A stretch of 34,776 nt of DNA from Actinomycetes bacterium (GTDB taxonomy: Bacteria; Actinomycetota; Acidimicrobiia; Acidimicrobiales; Ilumatobacteraceae). The stretch's first letter is position 1; the number at the start of each line of letters is the position of its first letter. The stretch is taken from assembly GCA_025356335.1 (NCBI GenBank), contig JANXUF010000155.1, forward strand, positions 1 through 34,776, read 5' to 3'. The notes under the pieces were generated by a model. That model had not been told where the DNA came from. It saw only the letters and a program-made list of their open reading frames with translations, and ran no database searches. A program made the position numbers and the translations under genes. Below are positions 14,709-23,133 of the stretch, piece by piece.

Positions 14709-15869
14709 TCAGATTGTGTTGGTGGTCTTTCGTGGGTCGATGATGATTTTGGCGTGGTGTTCGGGGTTTTGGAGTGTGTCGAACGCGGCGGCGACGCCGG
14801 TGAGAGCAACGGTGCCGGTGATCATCGGGGCGGCGTTGACGGTGCCGTTGGCGAGCATGTGGAGCGTGTCACGGAATTCGAGCGGGTCATAGCCGACGAC
14901 GAAGCGCAGATCGATCTGTTTGTTGATCGCCATCACGGGCCGGAACCGGTCGGGTTCCATGCACACACCGGCGACGACGACACGGGAATTGAGGGGAGCG
15001 GCGGTGATGATCTGGTCGATGATGCCGGCAACGCCGACGCATTCGAACACGATCGGACGTTTCGGTGCGGTCTTGCCGATCTTCTCCAGCGCCCGGAAGA
15101 CGACGTGCCACGGCACCGGGAGCTTCCGCAGGGCCTTCATGACCGTCAGTGCGCCGGCGACGTTGTCGCTGATCGAGGTGACATATCCGTGGCCGCCCAG
15201 AACGGAGTAGGGCGTGGCGACATTCGGGTCGATCGCGACGCTCGCCCCGCACGCAGTGGCGAGTGCGCGTCTGGCGGGTGAGAAGTCGCTGGCGACGATC
15301 GTTTCGACGCCGCGTGCTTTGAGCATGGAGATCACGGCGAGACCGACGGGACCGCAACCGATCACGACGGCTGCGTCTTTCTTGGAGATCTCCGATCGGC
15401 GCACGGCGTGGTAGCCGATGGCCATCGGCTCGGTGAGCACGGCGATTTGTGGCGACAGTCCGTTCGGGACGCCGAGCATGAATGCTTCCTCGATGACGAC
15501 CTGGTCTGCGTATGCGCCTGGCGCTGAGGCGGAGAGGCCGATCGCGTGCATGCCGTTGTCTTTGCGGATCAATGGCATCGCCACGACGGGTGTTCCCAAT
15601 TTGATCTTCTTGGTAGCGCCCCGCCCGTAGCCGGCGACCAATCCGCAGAACTCGTGGCCGAAGACGACCTGTTCGTTGCTGCGTCCGTATCCGTCATAGC
15701 CGGCTTCGGCGAGCACGTCAGCTTGGGCGTCGGCGTGATGTCGCGAGTGCAGGTCCGATCCGCAGATGCCACAGCCGGTCACGTCGAGCAGCACGTGGCC
15801 TGGACCTGGAGTGGGATCGGGGAGATCGACGACTGTGAGGTCGCCGTTCTGGCAGGCGACGGCCTTCAT
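14709..15869 (-). CDS. Zinc-dependent medium-chain alcohol dehydrogenase
   Basis: This gene encodes 386 residues from ATG 15869, which overlaps the stop of the NTF2-like gene (ATGA). It is a medium-chain dehydrogenase/reductase. Catalytic zinc ligands are visible as C36 in GCGICGSDLH and H72-E73 in GHEFCG, and the Rossmann motif as VVIGCGPVGLA. The usual four-cysteine structural-zinc lobe after residue 90 is absent (that segment reads GTPVVAMPLIRKDNGMHAIG), so it belongs to a branch with one zinc. It probably oxidises an alcohol, with NAD(P), in the pathway served by the upstream NTF2-like protein and controlled by the divergent TetR. Confidence 0.9.
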   Translation of the reverse strand: MKAVACQNGDLTVVDLPDPTPGPGHVLLDVTGCGICGSDLHSRHHADAQADVLAEAGYDGYGRSNEQVVFGHEFCGLVAGYGRGATKKIKLGTPVVAMPLIRKDNGMHAIGLSASAPGAYADQVVIEEAFMLGVPNGLSPQIAVLTEPMAIGYHAVRRSEISKKDAAVVIGCGPVGLAVISMLKARGVETIVASDFSPARRALATACGASVAIDPNVATPYSVLGGHGYVTSISDNVAGALTVMKALRKLPVPWHVVFRALEKIGKTAPKRPIVFECVGVAGIIDQIITAAPLNSRVVVAGVCMEPDRFRPVMAINKQIDLRFVVGYDPLEFRDTLHMLANGTVNAAPMITGTVALTGVAAAFDTLQNPEHHAKIIIDPRKTTNTI

Positions 15870-16513
15870 TTCGGGAGCAGGCTGTCATCGAACGGTGGGA
15901 GCGGTTTGATGAACGGATCCAGCAGACGTCCGGCTTGGGCTGCGGTCAAGACATCGGCGGGGTCGAGCTTGTACAGCCCGGCTTCGGCGGTGTCGAACTC
16001 CCAGACATCCTCACCGAGCAGACGACACTGGTCGTCGTAGGGCCAGAGCATCATGATCTGTGACTTCTTCAAGTACATCGCCTCCGGGTCGACATCGAGT
16101 CCGGCGGCAGCGAGCTCGGACCCGAGGGTCTGCTGGTAGCCGATGCCTCGGCCGACGACCATGTGGTCGCCGACAGCGACGCTCTCGTCCTCGACGTAGA
16201 ACACGCATTGGTCGGTTGCGGTCCAATGCCCGTACAACAAGGCGACCTGGTCTTTACCGTCGAGGGTGAACGGCGCCTGACCGGCCAGGCTGAAGCGGTA
16301 GAACGGTGCGTCGACGGTGAGTGATGGGTCGAGGATCTCCTGCCAGCGTCCGGCCGACTCGAGGTAACGGTGGCGCAGGTACGCCTGGAGCAGGTACCGG
16401 TGCCGCGGGTTCGATGTCGTTTCGAGGACTTTCTCGACAGCCACGTTCTGTTTGGTGATATCGAGCTTGCTCATGTCGATCTCGGAAGTCGACGGCGTCT
16501 GAGGAGGGGTCAT
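15866..16513 (-). CDS. NTF2/SnoaL-like protein coupled to the alcohol dehydrogenase
   Basis: The start is ATG 16513, giving 215 residues (MTPPQTPSTSEIDMSKL). A perfect TATAAT at 16525-16520 on the minus strand would place the transcription start at this ATG, so a leaderless message is likely. ATG 16474 (MSKLDITKQ) and GTG 16528 are alternatives. The sequence YLLQAYLRHRYLESAGRWQE-ILDPSLTVDAPFYRF and the following sheet (GHWTATDQCVFYVEDESVAV, GDHMVVGRG) fit the cone-shaped NTF2/SnoaL fold used by isomerases, cyclases, hydratases and dehydrochlorinases. No catalytic pair can be assigned safely. It shares an operon with the dehydrogenase (4-base overlap). Confidence 0.75.
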   Translation of the reverse strand: MTPPQTPSTSEIDMSKLDITKQNVAVEKVLETTSNPRHRYLLQAYLRHRYLESAGRWQEILDPSLTVDAPFYRFSLAGQAPFTLDGKDQVALLYGHWTATDQCVFYVEDESVAVGDHMVVGRGIGYQQTLGSELAAAGLDVDPEAMYLKKSQIMMLWPYDDQCRLLGEDVWEFDTAEAGLYKLDPADVLTAAQAGRLLDPFIKPLPPFDDSLLPK

Positions 16514-16540
16514 GCTACTATTATACACATGGTCAGTAGC
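16514..16540. promoter_or_regulatory. Divergent promoter: TATAAT -10 box and candidate TetR operator
   Basis: On the minus strand TATAAT (16525-16520) ends seven bases before the ATG of the NTF2-like gene. The same interval holds an inverted repeat GCTACT (16514-16519) / AGTAGC (16535-16540) with a 15-base spacer, which spans this promoter and the ATG of the divergent TetR gene at 16529. A TetR dimer bound here would block both transcripts. The -10 box is clear; the operator is inference. Confidence 0.5.
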
Positions 16541-17164
16541 GGGGGATGTGTTGCCGTTCCACGTCGCCGATTGTCCATCGAGGATCGACGCGAAGAGCTG
16601 CTGCGTGCCTGTTTGGACGTGCTCGGTTCACGACCGTGGGCCGACGTCTCGATGGCCGAGATCGCCGACGCAGCGGGGGTCTCGAAACCGTTGCTCTACC
16701 ACTACTTCGCCACCAAGAGCGCCCTCTACCTCGCCACGGTCGAGTGGGCGGCAGACGAACTCCGCGCAGCGACCCGTCCGGACCCGTCGTTGCCGCCGAG
16801 TCGACGGATCCGCGTCGCGCTCGACGCGCACCTCGACTGGATCGATACGCACGCCCTCGCCTATCGGGCGGTCATCCAGGGCGGAATCAGCTCAGACGAA
16901 GACGTTCACGTCATCGTCGAGCGGTCTCGAGCGGAAGTCGTGGACCGCTTGGCGGAGTTCTACGAGTTGAAGCACCTCACCGCAGAACAGCGGATCATGT
17001 GCCGGGGCTGGGTCGGATTCCTCGAAGCCGCCAGCCTCGATTGGCTGACGACACCAACGATCCCGAAACACCAACTCGCCCAACTCCTCCAAACCTCGCT
17101 CGAATCACTCATCCCCTTTCTCAGGCCATCAGGAGAGAAATACGACCGGTCGGCACGCTCGTGA
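16529..17164 (+). CDS. TetR-family transcriptional regulator
   Basis: This gene encodes 211 residues from ATG 16529. Residues about 15-62 form the TetR DNA-binding domain: IEDRREELLRACLDVLGSRP, VSMAEIADAAGVSKPLLYHY, FATKSALYLATVEWA. The rest is a helical ligand-binding and dimerisation domain. The gene is divergent from the NTF2/alcohol dehydrogenase pair and its start lies inside the shared promoter, so it most likely represses that operon and itself until an inducer binds. The inducer is probably a substrate of that pathway. No clear Shine-Dalgarno is present, which agrees with a very short or absent leader. Confidence 0.9.
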   Translation: MVSSGGCVAVPRRRLSIEDRREELLRACLDVLGSRPWADVSMAEIADAAGVSKPLLYHYFATKSALYLATVEWAADELRAATRPDPSLPPSRRIRVALDAHLDWIDTHALAYRAVIQGGISSDEDVHVIVERSRAEVVDRLAEFYELKHLTAEQRIMCRGWVGFLEAASLDWLTTPTIPKHQLAQLLQTSLESLIPFLRPSGEKYDRSARS

Positions 17165-17394
17165 CCATCAGGGCCCGCCGACGAAAGGTCCGACTCCGAC
17201 CGGCGCAGAGTTCGCACGATTCGTCTGGCCGCTCGTCATCTGCTTCGATGTGAGCGGACACGTCAGATGAGTGTTCCCTGGTGGCTTTGGAGATGTGGGC
17301 GATGTAGATACTGTGTGCGCCGGATAACCGCACCCGTGGCGGCTATTCCGCGACGAAGCAGCTCGTGATCCCCATGACGTTTTTCGGTTGAGCA
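17165..17394. other. Gap between convergent TetR and LacI genes
   Basis: These 230 bases lie between two convergent genes. No gene with a credible start is seen, and no hairpin with a T-tract was found. Confidence 0.4.
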
Positions 17395-18378
17395 CTATCC
17401 GCCGTGGGTCTTGCGCAGGACGAGTTTTGTCGCGAAGACGTCGTGGTCGGTCGTTCCCGGGGACTCGATCAATTCGACGAGTTTGCCGGCAGCGCGCGTC
17501 GCCATCTCCTTCAGCGGGTTGCGCACCGTCGTCAATTCGAACGCCGGCCAGGCGGCCATGTCGATGTCGTCGAATCCGACGACGGCGATGTCCCCAGGCA
17601 CCGAGAGCCCCATCTCGATGGCCCGGTTGAGCACGCCGATGGCGATGAAGTCGTTGGCGCAGAACACCGCCGTCGGCGGTTTCCCCGTTGCGAACATCTC
17701 CTGGAGGCCGAGCCGCCCGCTCGTCTCGTCATAGTCGCGACGAACCAACAATTTCGGTGGCAACACGACACCTGCATTGTCGAGGGCGCTGCGGAAGCCG
17801 ACTTCGCGGTCACGGCCGGTGCTCGTGTCGGCGGGACCGACGATCGCCCCGATCCGTGTATGACCGAGACCGAGCAGCAATTCGCCGACCGCCCTGGCCC
17901 CGCCGACGTTGTCCGCGCTGACGCTCGGCGCATCGACGAAGGCGCCGACGCGGTTGAGGAAGACGAATGGCAGGTTGCGGCGGGCGAGTTCGAGAGGCAG
18001 CGACGAGTTGAGGCGCGTCGTCATCAAGATCGCCCCGTCGACCGACCGATCGAGTAGCCGCTCGTGGAGCGCCGCGTCGTCGCCACGCTCGGCGAGCAAC
18101 ACCATTCGATAGTCGCGCGCGAGCAACTCGTCGTGGATCGGAAGCATCAGCTGGTGATATAACGTGTTCTGCAGTTCGGCGACGAGGGCAACTCGATGAG
18201 TCGCCCTGGTGGAAAGACCGCGCCCGAGTTCGTTGCGCACGTATCCGAGGGCCTGGGCGGCGTCCTTGACGCGTGCCTGTGTCTCCGTCGTGACCCGCGC
18301 ATCCCCGCGAAGCGCCCTCGACACGGTGGCCTGTGACACGCCCGCCAGACGCGCCACGTCATGGCTGGTCACCGACAT
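17395..18378 (-). CDS. LacI-family transcriptional regulator
   Basis: This gene encodes 327 residues from ATG 18378. Residues 1-60 hold the LacI headpiece (TSHDVARLAGVSQATVSRAL, then a hinge region ALGYVRNELGRGLSTR). Residues about 62-325 are a periplasmic-binding-protein-like sensor domain (HRVALVAELQN, AVFCANDFIAIGVLNRA, DIAVVGFDDIDMAAWPAFEL, LTTVRNP). It is divergent from the bicupin gene. A palindromic motif near the bicupin promoter recurs at two other promoters in the window, so this protein is the best candidate for a local regulator of the catabolic genes at 18.5-30.8 kb. The inducer would be the imported compound or an early intermediate. Confidence 0.93.
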   Translation of the reverse strand: MSVTSHDVARLAGVSQATVSRALRGDARVTTETQARVKDAAQALGYVRNELGRGLSTRATHRVALVAELQNTLYHQLMLPIHDELLARDYRMVLLAERGDDAALHERLLDRSVDGAILMTTRLNSSLPLELARRNLPFVFLNRVGAFVDAPSVSADNVGGARAVGELLLGLGHTRIGAIVGPADTSTGRDREVGFRSALDNAGVVLPPKLLVRRDYDETSGRLGLQEMFATGKPPTAVFCANDFIAIGVLNRAIEMGLSVPGDIAVVGFDDIDMAAWPAFELTTVRNPLKEMATRAAGKLVELIESPGTTDHDVFATKLVLRKTHGG

Positions 18379-18408
18379 CGATTTCGCGTTCCGGTCTGTC
18401 CGCCGATC

Positions 18409-18421
18409 CTACGAATCGTAG
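18409..18421. promoter_or_regulatory. 13-bp palindrome near the LacI start (candidate operator)
   Basis: CTACGA-A-TCGTAG is perfect around one central base and lies 31 bases upstream of the lacI-type ATG. It may be the regulator's own operator. It differs from the ATACG[T/C]AT motif seen at the other promoters. Confidence 0.4.
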
Positions 18422-18481
18422 ACGGAGCGTGACGGCCGGGCATGTTTCTGCCGAATTTGCGATCAGGCGTTGCGCGTCCTG

Positions 18482-18501
18482 CATACGTATGACAATACTC
18501 T
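18482..18501 (+). promoter_or_regulatory. Promoter/operator of the bicupin gene (CATACGTATG palindrome plus -10)
   Basis: A perfect 10-bp palindrome CATACGTATG (18482-18491) is followed four bases later by TACTCT (18496-18501), a TANNNT-type -10 box. The gene starts at 18528. The core ATACGTAT recurs, as ATACGCAT, at the promoters of both HisD-like operons. A LacI-type repressor bound here would block polymerase. Confidence 0.5.
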
Positions 18502-18527
18502 CTGTGTCACCGATACGAAGGACCTCC

Positions 18528-19697
18528 ATGACGACCGTGCCGAATTCGATCACCGTCACCCGTGCAGAACTGTTCCGCCGGACGATCCGCCGTTCGGCGC
18601 TCGTCTCCGCCGAGAATGCCTTCATCGATTGCCGCACTCCGGGATCTGAAAGCAAGCTGAACTACGCAATCATTGGCTCCGGAGTCTCGGAAACCGAACA
18701 GTTCATCAACCTTGACGTGCCACACGGCTATCAACTCGGCGGCGCATCGATGCCGCCCGGCGTCAACAATTCGCTGCACATGCACTTCACCGCCGAGGTC
18801 TTCATCGTCGCCGCCGGAACCTTTCGATTCCGGTGGGGGCGGTCGCAGATCGACGGTGAATACGTAGGCGGAGTTGGCGACATCATCTCGATCCCAACTT
18901 GGGTGTTCCGCGGCTTCACCAATGTCGGCGGTGAGGACAACTTCATCTTCACGATCCTCGGCGGCGACGAGACAGGCGGCCTGATCTGGGAGCCGAACGT
19001 CCTTCGCCAAGCCGAGGGCCACGGGCTGCATCTCACGGTCGCGAACCATCTGATCGACACCATCGCCGGCGATGTGCTGACGCAGGATACGGAACTGGTC
19101 GCCCCGATGACGAAGGACCAGGTCGCCGGGATGCGATCGGTGTCCGTCGACGACATGCGCGCCCGCGTGACGACGAACGACGACCGTCGATTCTCCGAGG
19201 CTGCATTGCTGTGCAACGTCGTTCCGGGAGGGCGCACCCGACTGGCGCTGATAATCGGCTACGGCATGTCGGAGGACCGCGCGCAGGAGCCGCGGGTCCA
19301 CAATCCCCATGGCTTCACCGTCGCTGCCCTTCGCGCCGATCACGCCGAAGGCATGTTGTTGCATCGTCATGACGAATCCCAGGTGCTGATCGTCGTCAGC
19401 GGCGAGTGGCTCGTGACGCTGAACGAACCGGCTGATGTTCCCGTCGAGGTCCGCCTCGGCCCGGACGACACGCTCTCGGTTCCGCCTCGCGCATGGCGCA
19501 GCATCGTCAACGTCTCGCAGACGCCCGACGCCGAGATCGTCGTGATCAACGGCGGCGACGGGCGCAACCACCTCGAATGGCACTGCGACGTCGCCGAAGC
19601 CGCACGCGAAGCCGGCGTCGGGCTCGACGCCAACGGCTACCTCGCGTCGTGGTCGCTCATCAAACACAGCATGGCCACCACCTCCCCAGCAAACTGA
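18528..19697 (+). CDS. Bicupin-domain protein
   Basis: This gene encodes 389 residues from ATG 18528 with AAGGA upstream. Two cupin barrels are present. The first has NNSLHMHFTAEVFIVAAG (HxHx3Ex6G, with a full metal-site pattern); the second has GMLLHRHDESQVLIVVSG (HxHx3Q), where the usual Glu is Gln. Bicupins of this size include gentisate-type dioxygenases, quercetinases and sugar isomerases; the sequence does not match any of these closely enough to name. The position beside the LacI gene and the shared promoter motif with the HisD-like operons place it in the same pathway, probably as a metal-dependent oxygenase or isomerase acting on an intermediate. Confidence 0.8.
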   Translation: MTTVPNSITVTRAELFRRTIRRSALVSAENAFIDCRTPGSESKLNYAIIGSGVSETEQFINLDVPHGYQLGGASMPPGVNNSLHMHFTAEVFIVAAGTFRFRWGRSQIDGEYVGGVGDIISIPTWVFRGFTNVGGEDNFIFTILGGDETGGLIWEPNVLRQAEGHGLHLTVANHLIDTIAGDVLTQDTELVAPMTKDQVAGMRSVSVDDMRARVTTNDDRRFSEAALLCNVVPGGRTRLALIIGYGMSEDRAQEPRVHNPHGFTVAALRADHAEGMLLHRHDESQVLIVVSGEWLVTLNEPADVPVEVRLGPDDTLSVPPRAWRSIVNVSQTPDAEIVVINGGDGRNHLEWHCDVAEAAREAGVGLDANGYLASWSLIKHSMATTSPAN

Positions 19698-19706
19698 GTC
19701 CAATTT

Positions 19707-19728
19707 CCCGCCACTTGCGTCGGGTTTT
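19707..19728 (+). terminator. Possible intrinsic terminator after the bicupin gene
   Basis: CCCGCC / GTCGGG forms a short stem with one mismatch around a six-base loop, followed by TTTT. It lies 9 bases after the bicupin stop codon, between convergent genes. The stem is short, so the call is tentative. Confidence 0.4.
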
Positions 19729-19755
19729 GTACCCAGAACATCGGCGGAAACGGGA

Positions 19756-20619
19756 TCAGGGGCCGTAGAGGTCGGTTCGGCGGTCGGCGAAGAGGTCGGC
19801 GAGACCGGTGAATCTCTTGCGTCGACCCGCGGTGAGATCGAGGTCGGCCGTCGCAACGGCAAAATCTGCCGGGTCATTGGCGGGTGCGCTGATTCCGGCG
19901 ACGGCGCACGGCCAGCCGTCGCTTCCGATGATCGTCGTCCCTTCGGTCCAGTGCTGTCCGCGCTCGGTACCGCTGCGGTCGCAGCAGGCGATCGCCATAC
20001 GGTTGACGCGAGCGGCAGCCATCGCCAGCACGACCTCCGCAGGCCGTTCTCCGACGGGCCGTTCGTGAAACGGCCAGTTCGTCGGCACGGCGACGATGTC
20101 GGCGCCGGCGAGCCCGAGATGGCGCGTCAGTTCGGGGAACTCGACGTCGTAACAGATGGCGACGCCGATTCGTCCGATAGCCGTGTCGACCACCGGAGGC
20201 AGCGCGCTGCCGGCGCGGAACCACAACTTCTCGCGATCCCACAGATGGGTCTTGCGGTACACGGCGCGCACGCCGCTGGCGTCGACGACCGCTGCGCTGT
20301 TGTAGATGCCGTCATCGCCGAGTTCGCAGAACCCGCCGACGACAACTGCATCATTGCGCGCCGCTTGCTCGGCCCAGGAAGCGAACACGGGATGGTGAGC
20401 GGTGATGGCGACCGCCTCGGCCTCGGCAGCGGTTTCGAAAGCATAGCCGGACGTCACCAACTCCGGGAGCACGACGAGGCGCGCCTTGCCATCAATCGCC
20501 GACCCCACGGCCGACGTCGACATCGCAACGTTGGCGATGAGATCCGCGAACATCGGGGCGAGCTGGCAACAACTCACCCTTACGAGGGCACCAGGCGACA
20601 ACGGCAACGAATTCGTCAT
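19756..20619 (-). CDS. Nitrilase-superfamily carbon-nitrogen hydrolase
   Basis: This gene encodes 287 residues from ATG 20619. The catalytic triad of the nitrilase superfamily is complete: E53 (LVVLPELVTSGY), K123 (VYRKTHLW) and C156 (IGVAICYDVEFPE). Length fits the amidase and N-carbamoyl-hydrolase branches. It hydrolyses an amide, carbamoyl or nitrile C-N bond in the cytoplasm. It is the last gene of a six-gene minus-strand operon and starts 10 bases after the tandem SnoaL gene ends, so it probably acts late in the same pathway, removing nitrogen from an intermediate or recycling a carbamoyl or amide group. Confidence 0.9.
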   Translation of the reverse strand: MTNSLPLSPGALVRVSCCQLAPMFADLIANVAMSTSAVGSAIDGKARLVVLPELVTSGYAFETAAEAEAVAITAHHPVFASWAEQAARNDAVVVGGFCELGDDGIYNSAAVVDASGVRAVYRKTHLWDREKLWFRAGSALPPVVDTAIGRIGVAICYDVEFPELTRHLGLAGADIVAVPTNWPFHERPVGERPAEVVLAMAAARVNRMAIACCDRSGTERGQHWTEGTTIIGSDGWPCAVAGISAPANDPADFAVATADLDLTAGRRKRFTGLADLFADRRTDLYGP

Positions 20620-20629
20620 GCAGGGACCG

Positions 20630-21877
20630 TCACGGGATCAGCGGCTCGGGATCGTCCTTGAGCAGCTGGGCGATGACCTCGAACTCGTTGAACAGCATCC
20701 AGTCCTCGACGATCTTGCCGCCCTCGATGTACAACTGCTGCAGGCACCAGATATGCACCCGGCGTCCGGTCGGATCACCGTAAAGCGACCAGCCGCGATG
20801 GGTCCCGATAGCGGTCCATCGAAGCGACACGCGGTACCCCTCCTCATCGTTGCCCATCCAATAGACCTCGTCGACATGCATGCCGAGGTCGGGGAACGTC
20901 GCCAGCAGGCTGCGGGCCATCGCCTTGACCTCGCCACGCCCATAGCCGGCGCGGTTCGTCGTGCCGTACCACCGAACGTTCTGTGCATACGCGCGATCGA
21001 TGGCGCTGAGGTCGCGCCGGTTGAACGTGTTGTGCATCAGTTCGCGGATGAAGTGCTCGACATCAAACCCACGACCGTGGAACGCCGGGTACGCGTACGG
21101 CTTCTGGCCGCCCTGCAGACGCTCGACCTCGGTCATCTCGCGGTCCGTCAATGGCGCCAGCGCGCCGGCATTGCCGTGGGCGCGGGCGGCGTCAGCGACA
21201 TTGATGCCGAGCTGCGACAGTTGCGCGGCGAGGTTGTAGAGGACCCATTCCTCGTAGATCTCGTTGTCGCCGATCACGCAGTTGGCAATCACCCAGCTGT
21301 TGACCCTGCGGCCCGTCGGCGGCCCCCAACGCCAGTGACCGGTGTGGTTGCCGATGTTCAACGCCCGATGAGACGTTACGAAACCCTGCTCGTCGTTGCC
21401 GGCCCAGATGACCTCGTCGGCGTAGTGGCGCATCTCCGGAAATGCATTGATGCGCTGGATCGTGCCGGCGACCATCTGCTCGATGCCATGGCGCGGCCCT
21501 CCATCGTCGAACACGCGACACGACGGCGCATAGGTGTCGTAGATGTAGCCGACGTCCTGGTCTTCCCAGATGCGATGGGTGATGCGGATGATGTAGTCGA
21601 CAATGTCGACATAGGTGTCCTCGAACCCGCGCATCGACTGACGACGCGGGCCGCGCTCGACACCCGGTTTCGTCGAGCCGTTGCCGATCTCGAAGGCAAT
21701 CGAGAAGTCCTTCGGCATCTCCCGTGTGACCGAGCTGGTTGCATGGCGTTGCGCCCCGCCCGCGCCGAAGGGGGCAACGCCGATCGGCGCTGCCCCCTTC
21801 AGCGTCTTGGACGAAGCAGCCCGCACGAGACCCGACGATGTTGTCGAGGGCTCTACGATCTCTGCTTCGTCATCCAT
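20630..21877 (-). CDS. Tandem SnoaL/NTF2-like domain protein
   Basis: This gene encodes 415 residues from ATG 21877, which overlaps the binding-protein stop by one base (TGATG). After a low-complexity N-terminus of about 80 residues, two SnoaL-like domains follow. The first, about residues 88-225, includes WEDQDVGYIYDTYAPSCRVF and WRWGPPTGRRVNSWVIANCV. The second, about 270-410, includes NRRDLSAIDRAYAQNVRWYG and SLYGDPTGRRVHIWCLQQLY. The shared PTGRRV block and the WMLFNE/WVLYNL strands show internal duplication. SnoaL-like enzymes catalyse aldol, cyclisation or isomerisation steps without cofactors. The gene lies between transporter and nitrilase genes, so it probably acts on the imported compound. 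No catalytic residues can be assigned. Confidence 0.85.
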   Translation of the reverse strand: MDDEAEIVEPSTTSSGLVRAASSKTLKGAAPIGVAPFGAGGAQRHATSSVTREMPKDFSIAFEIGNGSTKPGVERGPRRQSMRGFEDTYVDIVDYIIRITHRIWEDQDVGYIYDTYAPSCRVFDDGGPRHGIEQMVAGTIQRINAFPEMRHYADEVIWAGNDEQGFVTSHRALNIGNHTGHWRWGPPTGRRVNSWVIANCVIGDNEIYEEWVLYNLAAQLSQLGINVADAARAHGNAGALAPLTDREMTEVERLQGGQKPYAYPAFHGRGFDVEHFIRELMHNTFNRRDLSAIDRAYAQNVRWYGTTNRAGYGRGEVKAMARSLLATFPDLGMHVDEVYWMGNDEEGYRVSLRWTAIGTHRGWSLYGDPTGRRVHIWCLQQLYIEGGKIVEDWMLFNEFEVIAQLLKDDPEPLIP

Positions 21878-23031
21878 CAGGCGCAGTCCAACTTGTAGAT
21901 GAACTGCTGAACTTCAGGCGTGTTGAGGTTGTCCGGCGTGGCGAAGACGAACTTCGTCGCCTGATTGCGCGGCACGGACTTGCCATTGGCCAGCGCAACT
22001 GCCGTGTCGACGCCGAGCTTGCCGGCACCGTACGGGTACTGCACGACGAGACCGGTGACATCGCCGGCCTTGAGGGCCGCAAGGATCGGAGCCGAGGTGT
22101 CGTAACCGACGATCTTGACCTGCTTGGACGTCTTGCCTGCCTCACGAAGACCGGTGACGGCGCCCTCGGTGTTGTTGGTGTTCATCGAGTACACGCCCAC
22201 CAGCTTGGCATTCGAGCCGGCGGTTGTCGAAGTGATCGTCGCTGCCGTCGCCTGAGCGTTCTTGGTGAACTGCGTGCCGAGGTAGTGAAACTTCGGATGT
22301 TTGGCGAGTTCGTCGGTGAAGCCCTTCTCGCGCTGCTCGCCGATCGGGCTGCCAGGGTTGTTGCTGAGGCCAAGGACATCGCCACCGACGTCTTCGCCGA
22401 CGGCCTTGACCAGCGAGGTCGCCGCCAACGCGCCGCCGATGAGGTTGTCCGACTGGATGTTCGTCGACAGGATCGAGGTATCCGAGAGGTCACCGTCGAT
22501 GCCGATGAGCTTGATACCGGCGTCCTTGGCTTCCTTCAACGGCGGAATCATCGCCGTCGGGTCGGTCACCGAGATCATGATCGCCGTCGGCTTCGTACCC
22601 GTCAGCGCGCTGACAACGGCAGACTGCTTGGCAACATCGAAGTCGGGGGAACCCTGATAGCTGAATTCGATGCCCAGCGCTTTTGCCTCGGTCTGAGCGC
22701 CACAAGCGACCGTGTTGTAGAACGGGTTACCGGTGAGACCTGGGACGTAGACGATCTTCATACCCTTCGGAGCCGTGCCAATATCGGCAGCTGCCGTTCC
22801 GGCACTCGTCCCCGCCGTCGTGCCGGCAGTGGTACCGGCTGCAGCGGTTCCCGCGGCCGTCGTCGCAGCGCCGGCTGTCGTCGCTGCGCCGGTTGTCGTC
22901 GCTGCGCCAGTGGTGACGCCAGCAGCGGTGGTCGCCTTGCTCGTGGTCGGCGAGCTGGAACCGCACGCTGCCGCAGTGGCGGTCAGCAGCAGCCCAGCTC
23001 CAATGAGCGAATATTTCGAACGGTACGACAT
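21877..23031 (-). CDS. ABC transporter sugar-type substrate-binding lipoprotein
   Basis: This gene encodes 384 residues from ATG 23031, with GGGGAGA upstream. Residues 1-23 are a lipoprotein signal with the lipobox Cys in LTATAAACGSS. Residues about 28-85 are a Thr/Ala/Gly-only linker that tethers the domain through the cell wall. Residues about 88-384 form a type I periplasmic-binding fold of the RbsB kind: MKIVYVPGLTGNPFYNTVAC, PTAIMISVTDPTAMIPPLKE, GIKLIGIDGDLS, KLVGVYSMNTNNTEGAVTGL, KIVGYDTSAP. It captures the substrate outside the membrane for the permease and ATPase encoded just upstream in the operon. Ligands of this family are sugars, polyols, autoinducers or similar small polar molecules. 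Confidence 0.93.
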   Translation of the reverse strand: MSYRSKYSLIGAGLLLTATAAACGSSSPTTSKATTAAGVTTGAATTTGAATTAGAATTAAGTAAAGTTAGTTAGTSAGTAAADIGTAPKGMKIVYVPGLTGNPFYNTVACGAQTEAKALGIEFSYQGSPDFDVAKQSAVVSALTGTKPTAIMISVTDPTAMIPPLKEAKDAGIKLIGIDGDLSDTSILSTNIQSDNLIGGALAATSLVKAVGEDVGGDVLGLSNNPGSPIGEQREKGFTDELAKHPKFHYLGTQFTKNAQATAATITSTTAGSNAKLVGVYSMNTNNTEGAVTGLREAGKTSKQVKIVGYDTSAPILAALKAGDVTGLVVQYPYGAGKLGVDTAVALANGKSVPRNQATKFVFATPDNLNTPEVQQFIYKLDCA

Positions 23032-23133
23032 GGTGGTTCTCCCCGGATGGTGATGACTGAATGGTTGGTGGATTGGTGTTGATGGGTTGGTGTTAATGGG
23101 TAGCTGTTTGCAAACGGCGGCTGCCGAAGGGTG

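Noticed and set aside
17121..17333. Minus-strand short frame between TetR and LacI genes
   Set aside because: No ribosome binding site, no recognisable domain, and it overlaps the end of the TetR gene.
22790..22960. Repetitive DNA as a possible CRISPR or minisatellite
   Set aside because: It is in frame and encodes the Thr/Ala/Gly linker of the substrate-binding lipoprotein.
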